A stretch of DNA of 64,000 nt, from positions 1 to 64,000 of the forward strand of contig NZ_PSSW01000012.1 of the NCBI RefSeq assembly GCF_002933295.1, in the 5' to 3' direction. The stretch is from Marinobacter flavimaris (GTDB lineage Bacteria > Pseudomonadota > Gammaproteobacteria > Pseudomonadales > Oleiphilaceae). Both the position numbers and the translations under genes were made by a program. Below are positions 15,766-25,425 of this stretch, one piece after another (the first letter of the stretch is position 1; the number at the start of each line of letters is the position of its first letter). The notes under the pieces are model-generated. The model was not told the DNA's origin, ran no database searches, and worked only from the letters and a program-made list of their open reading frames with translations.

Positions 15766-16745
15766 CCACCGATCGCAACCAGGAGGCCGGGGCAGCGTAC
15801 TCGCATCGCTCGGTGCTCCTGGATTCGGCGGTCGACTATCTGGTCAACGACCCCGACGGTTATTACGTGGATGGCACCTTTGGGCGGGGTGGTCACAGCC
15901 GCCTGATTCTCGGTCGCCTCGGCCCGTCGGCGCGGTTGCTGGGTATCGACAAGGATCCCGAGGCGATACGCGCGGCGAAGGAATTGGAAGCCCAGGATAA
16001 CCGGTTCCACAGTTTCCACGGTTCGTTTGCGGAGCTGGGCGCTGCGGTGGTCGGTCAGGGTTGGCAGACAGTGAATGGTGTGTTGCTGGATCTCGGCGTG
16101 TCATCGCCGCAGCTTGATGATGCCTCCCGTGGATTCAGTTTCATGCGTGATGGTCCACTGGACATGCGCATGAATACCGAACAATCGCCCAGCGCCGCCG
16201 AATGGCTTGCAACAGCGGACGAGTCGGATATCGCAAACGTGATTTTCCGTTACGGCGAAGAGAAATTCTCGCGGCGCATTGCCCGGCTACTGGTCGAGCG
16301 TCGGCAGGAAGCGCCCGTCGAAACCACTCGCCAGTTGGCAGAGTTGGTCAGCGAGGCGGTCCCGAAAAAGGAAAAGCACAAGCATCCGGCTACCCGGACC
16401 TTCCAGGCAATCCGGATTTTTATCAACCGGGAGCTGGAAGATCTCGAAGTGGGTCTTCAGTCTGCTGTTGACCACCTCGCTCCTGGAGGGCGTCTGGTGG
16501 TCATCAGTTTTCATTCGCTGGAAGACCGGTTGGTCAAGCGGTTCATGAGGGATCTGGCGCGCGGGCCACAGCTGCCCAAAGGGGTGCCCGTAACCGCGGA
16601 ACAGGAAGCCTCGGATTTCCGGCTCGTTGGCAAAGCCAGCAAGGCCGGCGCCGAAGAAGTAAGTGACAACGTACGTGCCCGCAGCGCAGTCATGCGGGTG
16701 CTCGAACGCACCGATATCAGGAAAAACTCGCAGGGGAGCGCGTAA
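15762..16745 (+). CDS. rsmH: 16S rRNA (cytosine(1402)-N4)-methyltransferase
   Basis: RsmH (MraW) adds the base methyl of m4Cm1402 at the ribosomal P site. The 327-residue product opens HRSVLLDSAVDYL. It has the SAM-binding YYVDGTFGRGGHSR (about residues 35-48), DLGVSSPQLDD and SFMRDGPLDMRM, and near the C-terminus VVISFHSLEDRLVKRFMR. The product is full length for the family. It overlaps mraZ (ATGA) and ends two bases before ftsL. Confidence 0.97.
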   Translation: MTTDRNQEAGAAYSHRSVLLDSAVDYLVNDPDGYYVDGTFGRGGHSRLILGRLGPSARLLGIDKDPEAIRAAKELEAQDNRFHSFHGSFAELGAAVVGQGWQTVNGVLLDLGVSSPQLDDASRGFSFMRDGPLDMRMNTEQSPSAAEWLATADESDIANVIFRYGEEKFSRRIARLLVERRQEAPVETTRQLAELVSEAVPKKEKHKHPATRTFQAIRIFINRELEDLEVGLQSAVDHLAPGGRLVVISFHSLEDRLVKRFMRDLARGPQLPKGVPVTAEQEASDFRLVGKASKAGAEEVSDNVRARSAVMRVLERTDIRKNSQGSA

Positions 16746-16747
16746 CC

Positions 16748-17152
16748 ATGGGCGCTGTTGCCATTGAAGAGCCGGTAAAAACGGCGAAGCTCAACAAGCA
16801 GAAGGTCCGGGACGGTGTTGCAACCGCGGTCCGTATCTCAAGGCAGGTTTTCGCTGCCACGAAGCAGGGCAAGGTGCTTGTCTCGCTTGGTCTGGTCGCC
16901 GTGTTGCTGGCTTCCTCTATTGGCGTGGTGGTCAGTGCCCACGAGAACCGGGAGCTTTTCAACACGCTGTCGCAACTTCAGTCCGAGCGCGACCGTTATC
17001 AGAGCGAATGGAGCCAGCTTCTGCTCGAGCAGAGTGCGTTAAGCGCTCATGGCCGGGTCGAAAAGCTGGCGGCTGAGCGTTTCGGCATGGTGGTGCCGGG
17101 ACGTCAGGATATTGTGCTGGTGCCACTGATGTCGCCGGTTACCAGCCGGTAA
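16748..17152 (+). CDS. ftsL: Cell division protein FtsL
   Basis: FtsL is a bitopic divisome protein that, with FtsB and FtsQ, activates FtsWI. The 134-residue product has a basic cytoplasmic N-terminus of about 37 residues, one membrane helix (VLVSLGLVAVLLASSIGVVVSA, about 38-59) and a periplasmic coiled coil (ENRELFNTLSQLQSERDRYQSEWSQLLLEQSAL). It ends with the conserved AAERFGMVVP. The cytoplasmic tail is a little longer than in E. coli. Identity rests on topology, the short motif and its place between rsmH and ftsI. Confidence 0.94.
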   Translation: MGAVAIEEPVKTAKLNKQKVRDGVATAVRISRQVFAATKQGKVLVSLGLVAVLLASSIGVVVSAHENRELFNTLSQLQSERDRYQSEWSQLLLEQSALSAHGRVEKLAAERFGMVVPGRQDIVLVPLMSPVTSR

Positions 17153-17177
17153 TCAACGAGAACAACAACGATTCAGG

Positions 17178-18926
17178 GTGATCGACGTGTCCGATCAGGG
17201 AAAGAAGACAACATGGGGGCAGCGTTTGGCGTCCGGGCTGGCAGCCTGGCGCTTTGGCTCCGTCGTGGGCGTCTTTCTCCTGGTGGTGGGTGTGCTTGGC
17301 TGGCGCCTGGTCGATCTCCATGTCGTAGATAATGATTTCCTGCGCAAGCAGGGTGATGTCCGTACGATCCGGGTTGAGAGTATTGATGCTCATCGTGGTG
17401 TTGTCACCGATCGTTATGACGAGCCTCTGGCCGTCAGCACGCCAGTGCAGACCATCTGGGCGAATCCTTCTGAAGCCAATCCCTCCGAGGCGCGACTCAC
17501 CAACCTTGCGCGGCTGCTCGATATCAATGAAGCCTCTCTTCGGCAGCGTCTCGAAGAATACTCCGGGCGGGAATTCATCTATCTGCGCCGCAAGGTTCAG
17601 CCGGATCTGGCCAGAAAGGTTCTCGAATTGGAGATTGACGGGATATACACCCGTCAGGAGTACCGTCGCTATTACCCCGCCGGCGAAGTGACTGCTCACG
17701 TTGTGGGCTTCACCGACATCGACGAACGCGGGCAGGAAGGGATCGAGCTCGCCTACAACCAGTGGCTGTCCGGTGAAACCGGCCGGAAGCGGGTCCTGAA
17801 AGACAACCGCGGCCGGGTTATCAAGGATCTGACCCTGATTCGCGATGCCAGCCCCGGCCAGAACCTCGCCCTCAGCATCGACCTGCGCCTCCAGTACCTG
17901 GCCTATCGGGAACTCAAGGCTGTGGTGGCGGCTCATAATGCCAGAGGGGGTACGCTGGTCATGCTCGACGTTGATACCGGTGAGGTCCTGGCGATGGTCA
18001 ACCAGGGGTCCTATAACCCCAATGACCGCAGTCAGCTCGCAGCGGAAAATCTTCGAAACAAGGCTATCACCGACCTGTTCGAGCCAGGCTCAACCATGAA
18101 GCCGATCACCATGGCGGCGGCGCTGGAATCCGGCAGCTACTCGGTTAACAGCACCATTGATACCAACCCGGGTTTTCGCCGTTTCGGTCGTTTCACCATC
18201 CGGGATCATCGCAACTATGGCGTCATGGATATGACCGAGATCATCGTCAAGTCCAGCAACGTCGGAATCAGCCGGATTGCTACCGACCTTGGCGGCGATG
18301 TGATTCGTGATCTCTACGCCCGTCTGGGGCTTGGCCAGCCAACGGGGATCGGTTTTCCCGGCGAAGCCGTGGGTGTATTGCCATCGCCGCCCAAGTGGCG
18401 CCCCGTGGAAGAGGCGACACTGTCCTACGGATACGGTATGAGCGTGAACGCTCTTCAACTGGCCCAGGCCTATATGGTGATCGCCAATGGTGGCGTGCGC
18501 TATCCCCTGAGCCTGGTCCGGCAGAACAAGAAGCCGGAGGGGCAGCGAGTGCTCTCGGAGCAGGTCACCCTCCAGGTTCGCAATATGCTGCGCGAGGCCG
18601 TTTCAAGGGGTACCGGTAAGCGGGCACAGCCTGGATTCTACTCGGCCGGCGGCAAGACCGGGACTGTTCATCTTGTTGGGGCCCAGGGTTACGAGGATAG
18701 CCAGTACAAGGCGATTTTTGCCGGTATGGCGCCTATTGATAACCCCAGGCTGGTTACGGTTGTGGCCGTTGATGCGCCGCAGTCCGGAGAATACTACGGT
18801 GGTGAAGTGGCCGCGCCAGTATTCTCACGGGTAATGAGTGACGCACTGCGACTGTTGAATGTGAAGCCTGAACTGGAAGTGGGAGAGGCCGAAATGGCTG
18901 CTTCTGCATCCGGAGAGCGAGGGTAG
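17178..18926 (+). CDS. ftsI: Peptidoglycan D,D-transpeptidase FtsI (PBP3)
   Basis: FtsI is the septal class B penicillin-binding protein. The 582-residue product has a short cytoplasmic segment, one membrane anchor (about residues 24-45), a pedestal domain and a transpeptidase domain. The catalytic motifs are SxxK in EPGSTMKPI, SxN in KSSNVGI, and KTG in GGKTGTVH. The RGxxxDRxxxPLA-type motif near residue 74 reads HRGVVTDRYDEPLAVS. I used GTG 17178 as the start; GTG 17187 is possible. It acts with FtsW, encoded in the same operon. Confidence 0.97.
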   Translation: MIDVSDQGKKTTWGQRLASGLAAWRFGSVVGVFLLVVGVLGWRLVDLHVVDNDFLRKQGDVRTIRVESIDAHRGVVTDRYDEPLAVSTPVQTIWANPSEANPSEARLTNLARLLDINEASLRQRLEEYSGREFIYLRRKVQPDLARKVLELEIDGIYTRQEYRRYYPAGEVTAHVVGFTDIDERGQEGIELAYNQWLSGETGRKRVLKDNRGRVIKDLTLIRDASPGQNLALSIDLRLQYLAYRELKAVVAAHNARGGTLVMLDVDTGEVLAMVNQGSYNPNDRSQLAAENLRNKAITDLFEPGSTMKPITMAAALESGSYSVNSTIDTNPGFRRFGRFTIRDHRNYGVMDMTEIIVKSSNVGISRIATDLGGDVIRDLYARLGLGQPTGIGFPGEAVGVLPSPPKWRPVEEATLSYGYGMSVNALQLAQAYMVIANGGVRYPLSLVRQNKKPEGQRVLSEQVTLQVRNMLREAVSRGTGKRAQPGFYSAGGKTGTVHLVGAQGYEDSQYKAIFAGMAPIDNPRLVTVVAVDAPQSGEYYGGEVAAPVFSRVMSDALRLLNVKPELEVGEAEMAASASGERG

Positions 18927-18930
18927 GCCT

Positions 18931-20415
18931 ATGTGCATCACATCTCTCAGCACGTTATTGCAGGGTATCGTAGCGGTTCCGTCGGTGTTCGACGTGACCA
19001 TCCACGGACTGAAAACCGACAGTCGGGAAGTCGCCTCCGGCGATGCCTTTATCGCCCTCTCGGGCGCCCGAACGCCGGCTGACTTCTATGTCGATAAGGC
19101 CATTGCAGCGGGCGCAACGGTCATCCTCCTGGAAGCGCAGCAGGCGGGAGAGTGCACCGAACACCACGGTGCCTTGATCGTACCTGTCGCTGGCCTACGC
19201 AGTCTGGTGGGGCGAATCGCTGATCGCTTTTTCGAGCATCCGTCGCAACGACTTCGCCTGATTGGCGTGACCGGAACCAATGGCAAGACGTCGGTCTGCC
19301 AGTATGTCGCACAGCTGCTCAAGGAAACGGGAACGCCCTGCGGCATCCTCGGCACCCTGGGCTATGGCATGCCCGGCGCCCTGCAGCCTGCGACGCATAC
19401 GACACCGGATGCGGTTCAGGTTAACCGGGTGCTGTCCCGGATCGTGAAACAGGAAGGTCGGGCAGCCGTGATGGAGGTGTCCTCCCATGCCCTTGATCAG
19501 GGCCGCGTGGATAACCTCTCGATGACCGGCGCTGTATTCACGAATCTGACCCGGGATCATCTGGATTATCACGGTTCCATGGAAGCCTATGGTGCCGCCA
19601 AGGCGCAGCTTTTCCAGCGTGAAGAGCTGCATTTTTCGGTAATCAACTTTGACGATCCATTTGGTCGACAGCTCTTCGAACAGCTGGACGGCAAATGTGA
19701 TCGCGTGCGCTACAGCCTGCACGAGGCCCAGACCGAGCTCTGGTTACGGGAATTCCGACCAACCGACGAAGGCTTTGAAGCTGAGGTCGATGGCGAGTGG
19801 AGCCGGTTTGTTGTCTCGGTTCCGCTGATGGGAAGTTTCAACGCGAGCAATGTGTTGGCGGCTATGGCAACGGTTCTGACGCTTGGCGTGCCGATCGAGC
19901 GCGTGCAGCAGGCTGTGGGTCGGCTCACACCGCCACCGGGCAGGCTGGAGCGGTTTGTGGGTGCTAATGGTGTCAGGGTGGTGGTCGATTACGCCCACAC
20001 CCCGGATGCCCTCGCCAATGCTCTGACAGCACTGCGTCCGCACGTTACCGGTGAACTGGTGTGCGTGTTTGGTTGCGGCGGTGACCGTGATGCCGGTAAA
20101 CGTCCGGAAATGGCCCGGGAAGCCGAGAGGCTTGCAGATCGGGTGGTCGTTACTGATGACAATCCCCGCAGTGAGGACCCCGAAACAATTGCGCGGCACA
20201 TCCTCGCCGGTTTCACGGACGCTGCCCGGGTCTCTGTTATCCATGACCGGGCCGAGGCCATTCAGTCGACGATCCGCTCGGCCACGCCAAACGACGTAGT
20301 TCTGATCGCAGGGAAAGGCCACGAGGCTTATCAGGAAATCGCCGGCCAGAAATACCCGTTCAGTGATGCGGAGCAGGTTCGCCACGTCTTGAAACTCAAT
20401 GGGGGTGTGGCATGA
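18931..20415 (+). CDS. murE: UDP-MurNAc-tripeptide synthetase (meso-DAP adding)
   Basis: MurE attaches the third amino acid to UDP-MurNAc-L-Ala-D-Glu. The 494-residue product has the Mur ligase layout: an N-terminal UDP-binding domain with LKTDSREVASGDAFIAL, the ATP loop GVTGTNGKTSV (about residues 111-121), and the C-terminal DYAHTPDAL. The DNPRSEDP motif identifies the meso-diaminopimelate type rather than the lysine type. It overlaps murF by four bases. Confidence 0.97.
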   Translation: MCITSLSTLLQGIVAVPSVFDVTIHGLKTDSREVASGDAFIALSGARTPADFYVDKAIAAGATVILLEAQQAGECTEHHGALIVPVAGLRSLVGRIADRFFEHPSQRLRLIGVTGTNGKTSVCQYVAQLLKETGTPCGILGTLGYGMPGALQPATHTTPDAVQVNRVLSRIVKQEGRAAVMEVSSHALDQGRVDNLSMTGAVFTNLTRDHLDYHGSMEAYGAAKAQLFQREELHFSVINFDDPFGRQLFEQLDGKCDRVRYSLHEAQTELWLREFRPTDEGFEAEVDGEWSRFVVSVPLMGSFNASNVLAAMATVLTLGVPIERVQQAVGRLTPPPGRLERFVGANGVRVVVDYAHTPDALANALTALRPHVTGELVCVFGCGGDRDAGKRPEMAREAERLADRVVVTDDNPRSEDPETIARHILAGFTDAARVSVIHDRAEAIQSTIRSATPNDVVLIAGKGHEAYQEIAGQKYPFSDAEQVRHVLKLNGGVA

Positions 20416-21800
20416 TGCGCGCCTTTTCGCTGGCGGAAGCCAAGGGTTGGCTGGGCGCCCAGTGCGCTTCGGGCGACCTTGCGTCGGTGAGCTTCGCCGG
20501 GGTTTCCACTGATACCCGCACCCTCGAGCCTGGCCAGCTGTTTGTGGCCCTGCGCGGCGAAAATTTCGATGGCCACCGTTTCCTGCAACAGGCCATGGAT
20601 AAAGGCGCAGTTGGCCTGGTGGTCGATACGTCTGATACCAACCTGGCTCTGCCTCAGTTGGTAGTGAATGACACACTGGAGGCCCTTGCCCGGCTAGCGG
20701 CCGCCAACCGTGAAGAAAGCACAGCGGCCATCCTCGCGATCACTGGCAGCAGCGGCAAGACCACCGTCAAGGAAATGTGCGCCGCCATTCTGTCGCAGAT
20801 GGGCAAGACGCTGTCAACGAAAGGCAACCTGAACAATCACATCGGCGTTCCGCTTACGCTGTTCGGCCTTTCTCCGGAACACCAGTACGGCGTGATTGAA
20901 CTGGGTGCCAGTGGGCTGGGTGAAATTGCCCATACCGTCGCCCTGGCAAAGCCCCGCGTTGCCATTCTCACCAATGCTGGCGAGGCCCATCTGGAAGGGT
21001 TTGGCAGCTACGAGAACATTGTCCTGGCCAAGGGCGAAATCATTGACGGCGTCGCGTCAGACGGGCTGATGGTGCTCAACGGTGACGATCCGGCCTTCGC
21101 GCAGTGGCGCACCCGAGCCGGGGCCCGCCGCGTCGCAGGTGTCAGCCGTCTCGGCGCCGAGGCGGATTATCACGCAGTCATTGAGGGCCAGGACGCCGGA
21201 ACCAGAACCTTTCAGGTCAGCGGCCCGAACGGCTGGCTATGCAGGGTCACGCTGGGCCTGGAGGGCGATCACAACATCACCAACATGCTGCTTGCCATCG
21301 CGGCAACCCGTGAGTTGGGTGCCAGTGATCAGGCGATTGTTGCAGGGCTGGCCAGTGTTGCGCCGGTGAAAGGGCGGCTTCAGGTCTTGGAGTTGTCGCC
21401 GGAAATGACGCTGATTGACGACAGTTACAACGCCAACCCGTCGTCCATGAAAGCCGCGCTCGGCGTGCTGGCCGGCCGTGCAGGTCAGAAGATTGCTGTA
21501 CTCGGTGCCATGGCAGAGCTTGGCGCCAAGGCAAATGCGTTGCACAGGGAAGTTGGAGTGTGCGCCCGGGAGCATGGTATCGATCGACTGATTACCGTGG
21601 GGCCGGGTTGTGAAGGTTATGCCGACGGGTTTGGCGAGTCCACGGAACTCGGGCTGAGCCATGAGCAGGCCGTTGAATCGGCGATTGGGGATAAAAACAC
21701 ACCATTGACAGTGCTGGTCAAGGGTTCTCGCAGTTCCGCCATGGAGCGTGTGGTGGAGGGAATTAAAGAAAAGGTGAATAACTCATGCTGCTCTGGCTGA
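20412..21800 (+). CDS. murF: UDP-MurNAc-tripeptide:D-Ala-D-Ala ligase
   Basis: MurF completes the cytoplasmic UDP-MurNAc-pentapeptide. The 462-residue product has FAGVSTDTRTLEPGQLFVAL in the N-terminal domain, the P-loop AITGSSGKTTVKEM (about residues 112-125), the STKGNLNNHIGVPLTL segment typical of MurF, and the C-terminal LIDDSYNANPSSMKAAL. It overlaps both neighbours: murE by four bases and mraY by 16 bases. Confidence 0.97.
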   Translation: MMRAFSLAEAKGWLGAQCASGDLASVSFAGVSTDTRTLEPGQLFVALRGENFDGHRFLQQAMDKGAVGLVVDTSDTNLALPQLVVNDTLEALARLAAANREESTAAILAITGSSGKTTVKEMCAAILSQMGKTLSTKGNLNNHIGVPLTLFGLSPEHQYGVIELGASGLGEIAHTVALAKPRVAILTNAGEAHLEGFGSYENIVLAKGEIIDGVASDGLMVLNGDDPAFAQWRTRAGARRVAGVSRLGAEADYHAVIEGQDAGTRTFQVSGPNGWLCRVTLGLEGDHNITNMLLAIAATRELGASDQAIVAGLASVAPVKGRLQVLELSPEMTLIDDSYNANPSSMKAALGVLAGRAGQKIAVLGAMAELGAKANALHREVGVCAREHGIDRLITVGPGCEGYADGFGESTELGLSHEQAVESAIGDKNTPLTVLVKGSRSSAMERVVEGIKEKVNNSCCSG

Positions 21801-22870
21801 CAGAGGTCCTATCACAGTATTTCTCCGCACTGACGGTGTTTCAGTACCTGACCCTGCGTGGAATTCTGGGCACACTCACCGCGCTGCTGATTTCGCTGAT
21901 CATCGGCCCCGTGATGATCCGCAAGCTGAGCCAGTACCAGATTGGTCAGGCGGTGAGAGATGACGGTCCGCAAACCCATCTCAGCAAAGCTGGCACCCCG
22001 ACTATGGGTGGCGCACTGATCCTGGTGGCCATTGGCATCAGTACGCTGCTCTGGGCGGATCTTGGTAACCGCTACGTCTGGGTCACCCTGCTGGTGACGC
22101 TCCTGTTCGGCGCAATCGGTTGGGTTGATGACTATCGCAAAGTCGTGGAACGTAACCCGCGGGGCCTGCCGGCCCGCTGGAAGTATTTTTGGCAGTCGGT
22201 TATCGGCGCTACGGCGGCTGTAGTGTTGTTCTTCAGTTCCGCCTTGCCCCAGGAGACGTCTCTGTATGTGCCCTTTGTAAAGCAGGTATCCCTCACCCTT
22301 GGCCCGGTGCTGTTCATTCTGCTCACCTATTTCGTGATCGTTGGCAGCAGCAACGCCGTCAACCTGACCGACGGCCTGGATGGTCTGGCAATCATGCCAA
22401 CGGTGATGGTCGCCGGAGCGCTTGGTATCTTCGCTTACCTGTCCGGCCACGCCCAGTTCGCCAATTACCTGTTGATCCCGCATCTCCCGGGCACCGGGGA
22501 GCTTATCGTATTCTGCGGCGCACTCGTTGGCGCCGGGCTTGGTTTCCTCTGGTTCAACACCTACCCGGCTCAGGTTTTCATGGGGGATGTGGGCGCCTTG
22601 GCCCTCGGTGCCGCCCTGGGTGTGGTCGCGGTGATTGTTCGCCAGGAAATAGTGCTGTTCATCATGGGCGGTGTGTTCGTGATGGAAACCGTGTCGGTGA
22701 TCCTGCAGGTAGCGTCCTTCCGTCTGACCGGGCGGCGGATATTCCGCATGGCGCCGCTGCATCACCACTTTGAACTGAAAGGCTGGCCGGAGCCACGAGT
22801 GATTGTCCGGTTCTGGGTTATCACGGTCGTTCTGGTCCTGATTGGCATTGCCAGTCTGAAACTGAGATAG
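21785..22870 (+). CDS. mraY: Phospho-N-acetylmuramoyl-pentapeptide transferase
   Basis: MraY transfers phospho-MurNAc-pentapeptide to undecaprenyl phosphate, making lipid I at the inner membrane. The 361-residue product has about ten membrane helices. Its landmarks are GTPTMGGALIL, the DDYRK aspartates, NAVNLTDGLDGLA with the catalytic acidic residues, MGDVGALALG, and the His-rich loop APLHHHFELKGW. It begins inside the end of murF, indicating coupled translation. Confidence 0.97.
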   Translation: MLLWLTEVLSQYFSALTVFQYLTLRGILGTLTALLISLIIGPVMIRKLSQYQIGQAVRDDGPQTHLSKAGTPTMGGALILVAIGISTLLWADLGNRYVWVTLLVTLLFGAIGWVDDYRKVVERNPRGLPARWKYFWQSVIGATAAVVLFFSSALPQETSLYVPFVKQVSLTLGPVLFILLTYFVIVGSSNAVNLTDGLDGLAIMPTVMVAGALGIFAYLSGHAQFANYLLIPHLPGTGELIVFCGALVGAGLGFLWFNTYPAQVFMGDVGALALGAALGVVAVIVRQEIVLFIMGGVFVMETVSVILQVASFRLTGRRIFRMAPLHHHFELKGWPEPRVIVRFWVITVVLVLIGIASLKLR

Positions 22871-22885
22871 GAAAGCGCTGCAACT

Positions 22886-24226
22886 ATGAGTGTCATTGTT
22901 TCGGATCGTCGCACACTGATCGTAGGGCTCGGTAAAACCGGGCTTTCCTGCGTGCGCTATCTGTCCGAACAGGGGCGGGACGTTGCTGTGGCCGATAGCC
23001 GCACGGCTCCTCCGGGTCTTGATCAGCTGAAGGTCGGTTGGCCGGATATTCCGGTACACCTCGGGACCTTTGACGCAGAGCTGTTTGCCGGTTTCAACGA
23101 ACTGGTGGTCAGCCCGGGAATCAGCATTGCCGAACCAGCCATTGCAGCTGCCGCCCGCCAGGGAGCAAGAATCCGGGGTGACATTGATCTGTTCGCCGAG
23201 GCTGCCGATGCGCCGATCGTCGCGATCACTGGCTCCAATGGCAAAACCACCGTCACCACACTGGTGGGTGAGATGGCCAGAGCGGCGGGCCGGACCGTCG
23301 CCGTTGGCGGCAATATCGGTACCCCGGCCCTTGATCTTCTTGGCCAGGGCGCAGACCTGTATGTGCTCGAGCTTTCGAGTTTCCAGCTTGAGACCACGGA
23401 CGAGCTGAACGCCCTTGCGGCAACGGTGCTCAACCTCAGTGACGACCACATGGACCGTTACCCCAACAAGATGGCGTATTTCCAGGCCAAGCAGCGGATA
23501 TTCCGGGGTTGCAAGAACGCCATTGTTAATCTGGACGATGCCTTGAGCACACCCATGGCAAGGGACAACCTGAGGTTCCTGTGTTTCGGCTTCCATCGGG
23601 TGAATCCGGAGACGTTCAGCACCCGGGACGATGACCAGGGCACCTGGATTACCTTCGGGTTTGATAACCTCTTGCTGGCCAGCGAGTTGAAGCTGATGGG
23701 TCATCACAACATCAGCAACGTGATGGCCGCTCTGGCACTGGGCCATGCCGCTGGTCTGCCCATGGATGTGATGCTGACGGTCGCCCGTGAATTTCCGGGG
23801 CTGCCGCATCGCTGCGAGTTTGTGCGCCGGCTGAACGATGTGGATTTCATCAATGATTCCAAGGGCACCAATGTCGGAGCCACAGTGGCCGCCATTGAAA
23901 GCCTTGCACCGGACAATGGCAAAGTCGTGCTGATCGCCGGTGGTGATGGCAAAGGTGCCGATTTTATCGCCCTGGAAGCGCCCATTGCATTGCATTGCCG
24001 GGCTGTGCTGTTGATTGGTCGCGATGCGCCGGCCATCGCCGATGTGCTGGGCAGCGGTATTCCGGTTCACCGGATGGACAGCCTCGCCGAGGCGGTTGCC
24101 CGTTCCGCCGAGCTGGCGGTGCCCGGGGATCGGGTATTGCTCTCGCCGGCCTGCGCGAGCTTTGACATGTTCCGTGATTATCTTGATCGCGGTGACCAGT
24201 TCCGTTCTCTGGTGGAGGCGCTGTGA
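22886..24226 (+). CDS. murD: UDP-N-acetylmuramoylalanine--D-glutamate ligase
   Basis: MurD adds D-glutamate to UDP-MurNAc-L-Ala. The 446-residue product begins with a Rossmann-like UDP-binding domain (TLIVGLGKTGLSCVRYL). It carries the ATP loop ITGSNGKTTVTTL (about residues 113-125), ELSSFQLETT, LPHRCEFV and FINDSKGTNVGATVAAI. The final DRGDQFRSLVEAL is the conserved end. Its stop overlaps the ftsW start. Confidence 0.97.
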   Translation: MSVIVSDRRTLIVGLGKTGLSCVRYLSEQGRDVAVADSRTAPPGLDQLKVGWPDIPVHLGTFDAELFAGFNELVVSPGISIAEPAIAAAARQGARIRGDIDLFAEAADAPIVAITGSNGKTTVTTLVGEMARAAGRTVAVGGNIGTPALDLLGQGADLYVLELSSFQLETTDELNALAATVLNLSDDHMDRYPNKMAYFQAKQRIFRGCKNAIVNLDDALSTPMARDNLRFLCFGFHRVNPETFSTRDDDQGTWITFGFDNLLLASELKLMGHHNISNVMAALALGHAAGLPMDVMLTVAREFPGLPHRCEFVRRLNDVDFINDSKGTNVGATVAAIESLAPDNGKVVLIAGGDGKGADFIALEAPIALHCRAVLLIGRDAPAIADVLGSGIPVHRMDSLAEAVARSAELAVPGDRVLLSPACASFDMFRDYLDRGDQFRSLVEAL

Positions 24227-25425
24227 TGCACGCAGATCTTTCCCTGCAGAACCGGAACCAATGGCTTGGCGAGGTTCAGCCTCTGCCCATGCTGGTGATC
24301 AGTTCGGTCGCATTGCTGGTGATGGGCGTTGTCATGATTTCCTCGGCATCCATGGATATGGCCGCTGAAACCATGGGTAACAGCTACCACTATGTGATTC
24401 GCCAGCTGATGTTTGCCGGTCTTGGTTGCCTGCTGGCGCTGGTAGCGGTGAACGTGCCGGTGGCCTGGTGGGAGCGCAGCGGCTGGCTGCTGCTGGGCAT
24501 CGGTCTGTTGGTCCTGGTTCTCGTGTTGACGCCCCTGGGCCGTACCGTGAACGGCTCCACCCGCTGGATTCCATTCGGCCTGTTCAACGTCCAGGTCTCG
24601 GAAGTGGCGAAACTCTGCCTGATTGCCTACCTGGCCGGCTACGTGGTCCGTCGCCGGGATGAACTGCTCAATACCTGGCCTGGTTTCCTGAAGCCGTTGG
24701 TCGTCCTCGGTTTGGCATCGGTTCTGCTGGTTATTCAGCCGGACTTCGGTGCCACTGTGGTGTTGGTGACGGCAGCGGCGGGGATGATTTTCCTGAGCGG
24801 TGTCCGGCTGAGCCGGTTCGTGCCCCTGATCGGCACGCTGGTGGTCCTGGGTGCCATTCTGATCGTTACCCAGCCTTACCGTCTGAAACGGGTTGTCAGC
24901 TATCTCGATCCCTGGAAAGACCAGTTCGACAGCGGTTACCAGTTGACCCAGTCCCTGATTGCCTTCGGTCGCGGAGACTGGGGTGGTGTCGGCCTGGGTA
25001 ACTCCATCCAGAAGCTGTTCTATCTGCCGGAGGCCCACACCGACTTTATCTTCGCCATTATCGCTGAGGAATTCGGTCTCCTGGGATCCTTGCTGGTACT
25101 TAGTCTGTTCACTCTGCTGGTGGTGACCGGATTCGTCATTGCCCGCCGGGCCGAGAAGGCGGACATGCCGTTCGGCGCGTGTTTTGCCTATGGGCTGACC
25201 CTGCTGATTGGCCTGCAGGCAGGCATCAACATGGCGGTTAGCACCGGGCTTCTGCCCACCAAGGGGCTGACTCTGCCGCTGGTGAGCTACGGTGGATCCA
25301 GTCTGATGATTACCTGTATCTGCATTGGCGTTCTTGCCCGTGTGGAAATGGAGCGCCTGGATCAGGAAAAGCTGGCCCGAGAGAAGACCGGTCCGAAGAC
25401 GCGGGGAGGTGCGGTGTATGACTGA
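24226..25425 (+). CDS. ftsW: Peptidoglycan glycosyltransferase FtsW
   Basis: FtsW is the SEDS-family septal peptidoglycan polymerase that works with FtsI. The 399-residue product has about ten membrane helices. Conserved SEDS segments are GSTRWIPFGLFNVQVSEVAKLCLI, the QPDFGATVVL aspartate region, AHTDFIFAIIAEEFGLLG, and LPLVSYGGSSLM near the end. ATG 24226 overlaps the murD stop (TGATG), though the adjacent GTG 24223 cannot be excluded. It ends within the first codons of murG. Confidence 0.96.
   Translation: MHADLSLQNRNQWLGEVQPLPMLVISSVALLVMGVVMISSASMDMAAETMGNSYHYVIRQLMFAGLGCLLALVAVNVPVAWWERSGWLLLGIGLLVLVLVLTPLGRTVNGSTRWIPFGLFNVQVSEVAKLCLIAYLAGYVVRRRDELLNTWPGFLKPLVVLGLASVLLVIQPDFGATVVLVTAAAGMIFLSGVRLSRFVPLIGTLVVLGAILIVTQPYRLKRVVSYLDPWKDQFDSGYQLTQSLIAFGRGDWGGVGLGNSIQKLFYLPEAHTDFIFAIIAEEFGLLGSLLVLSLFTLLVVTGFVIARRAEKADMPFGACFAYGLTLLIGLQAGINMAVSTGLLPTKGLTLPLVSYGGSSLMITCICIGVLARVEMERLDQEKLAREKTGPKTRGGAVYD

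Noticed and set aside
21812..24070. 752-residue open frame on the minus strand opposite mraY and murD
   Set aside because: It is antisense to two certain genes, very rich in His/Gln/Asp/Gly without any domain, and lacks a plausible ribosome site.
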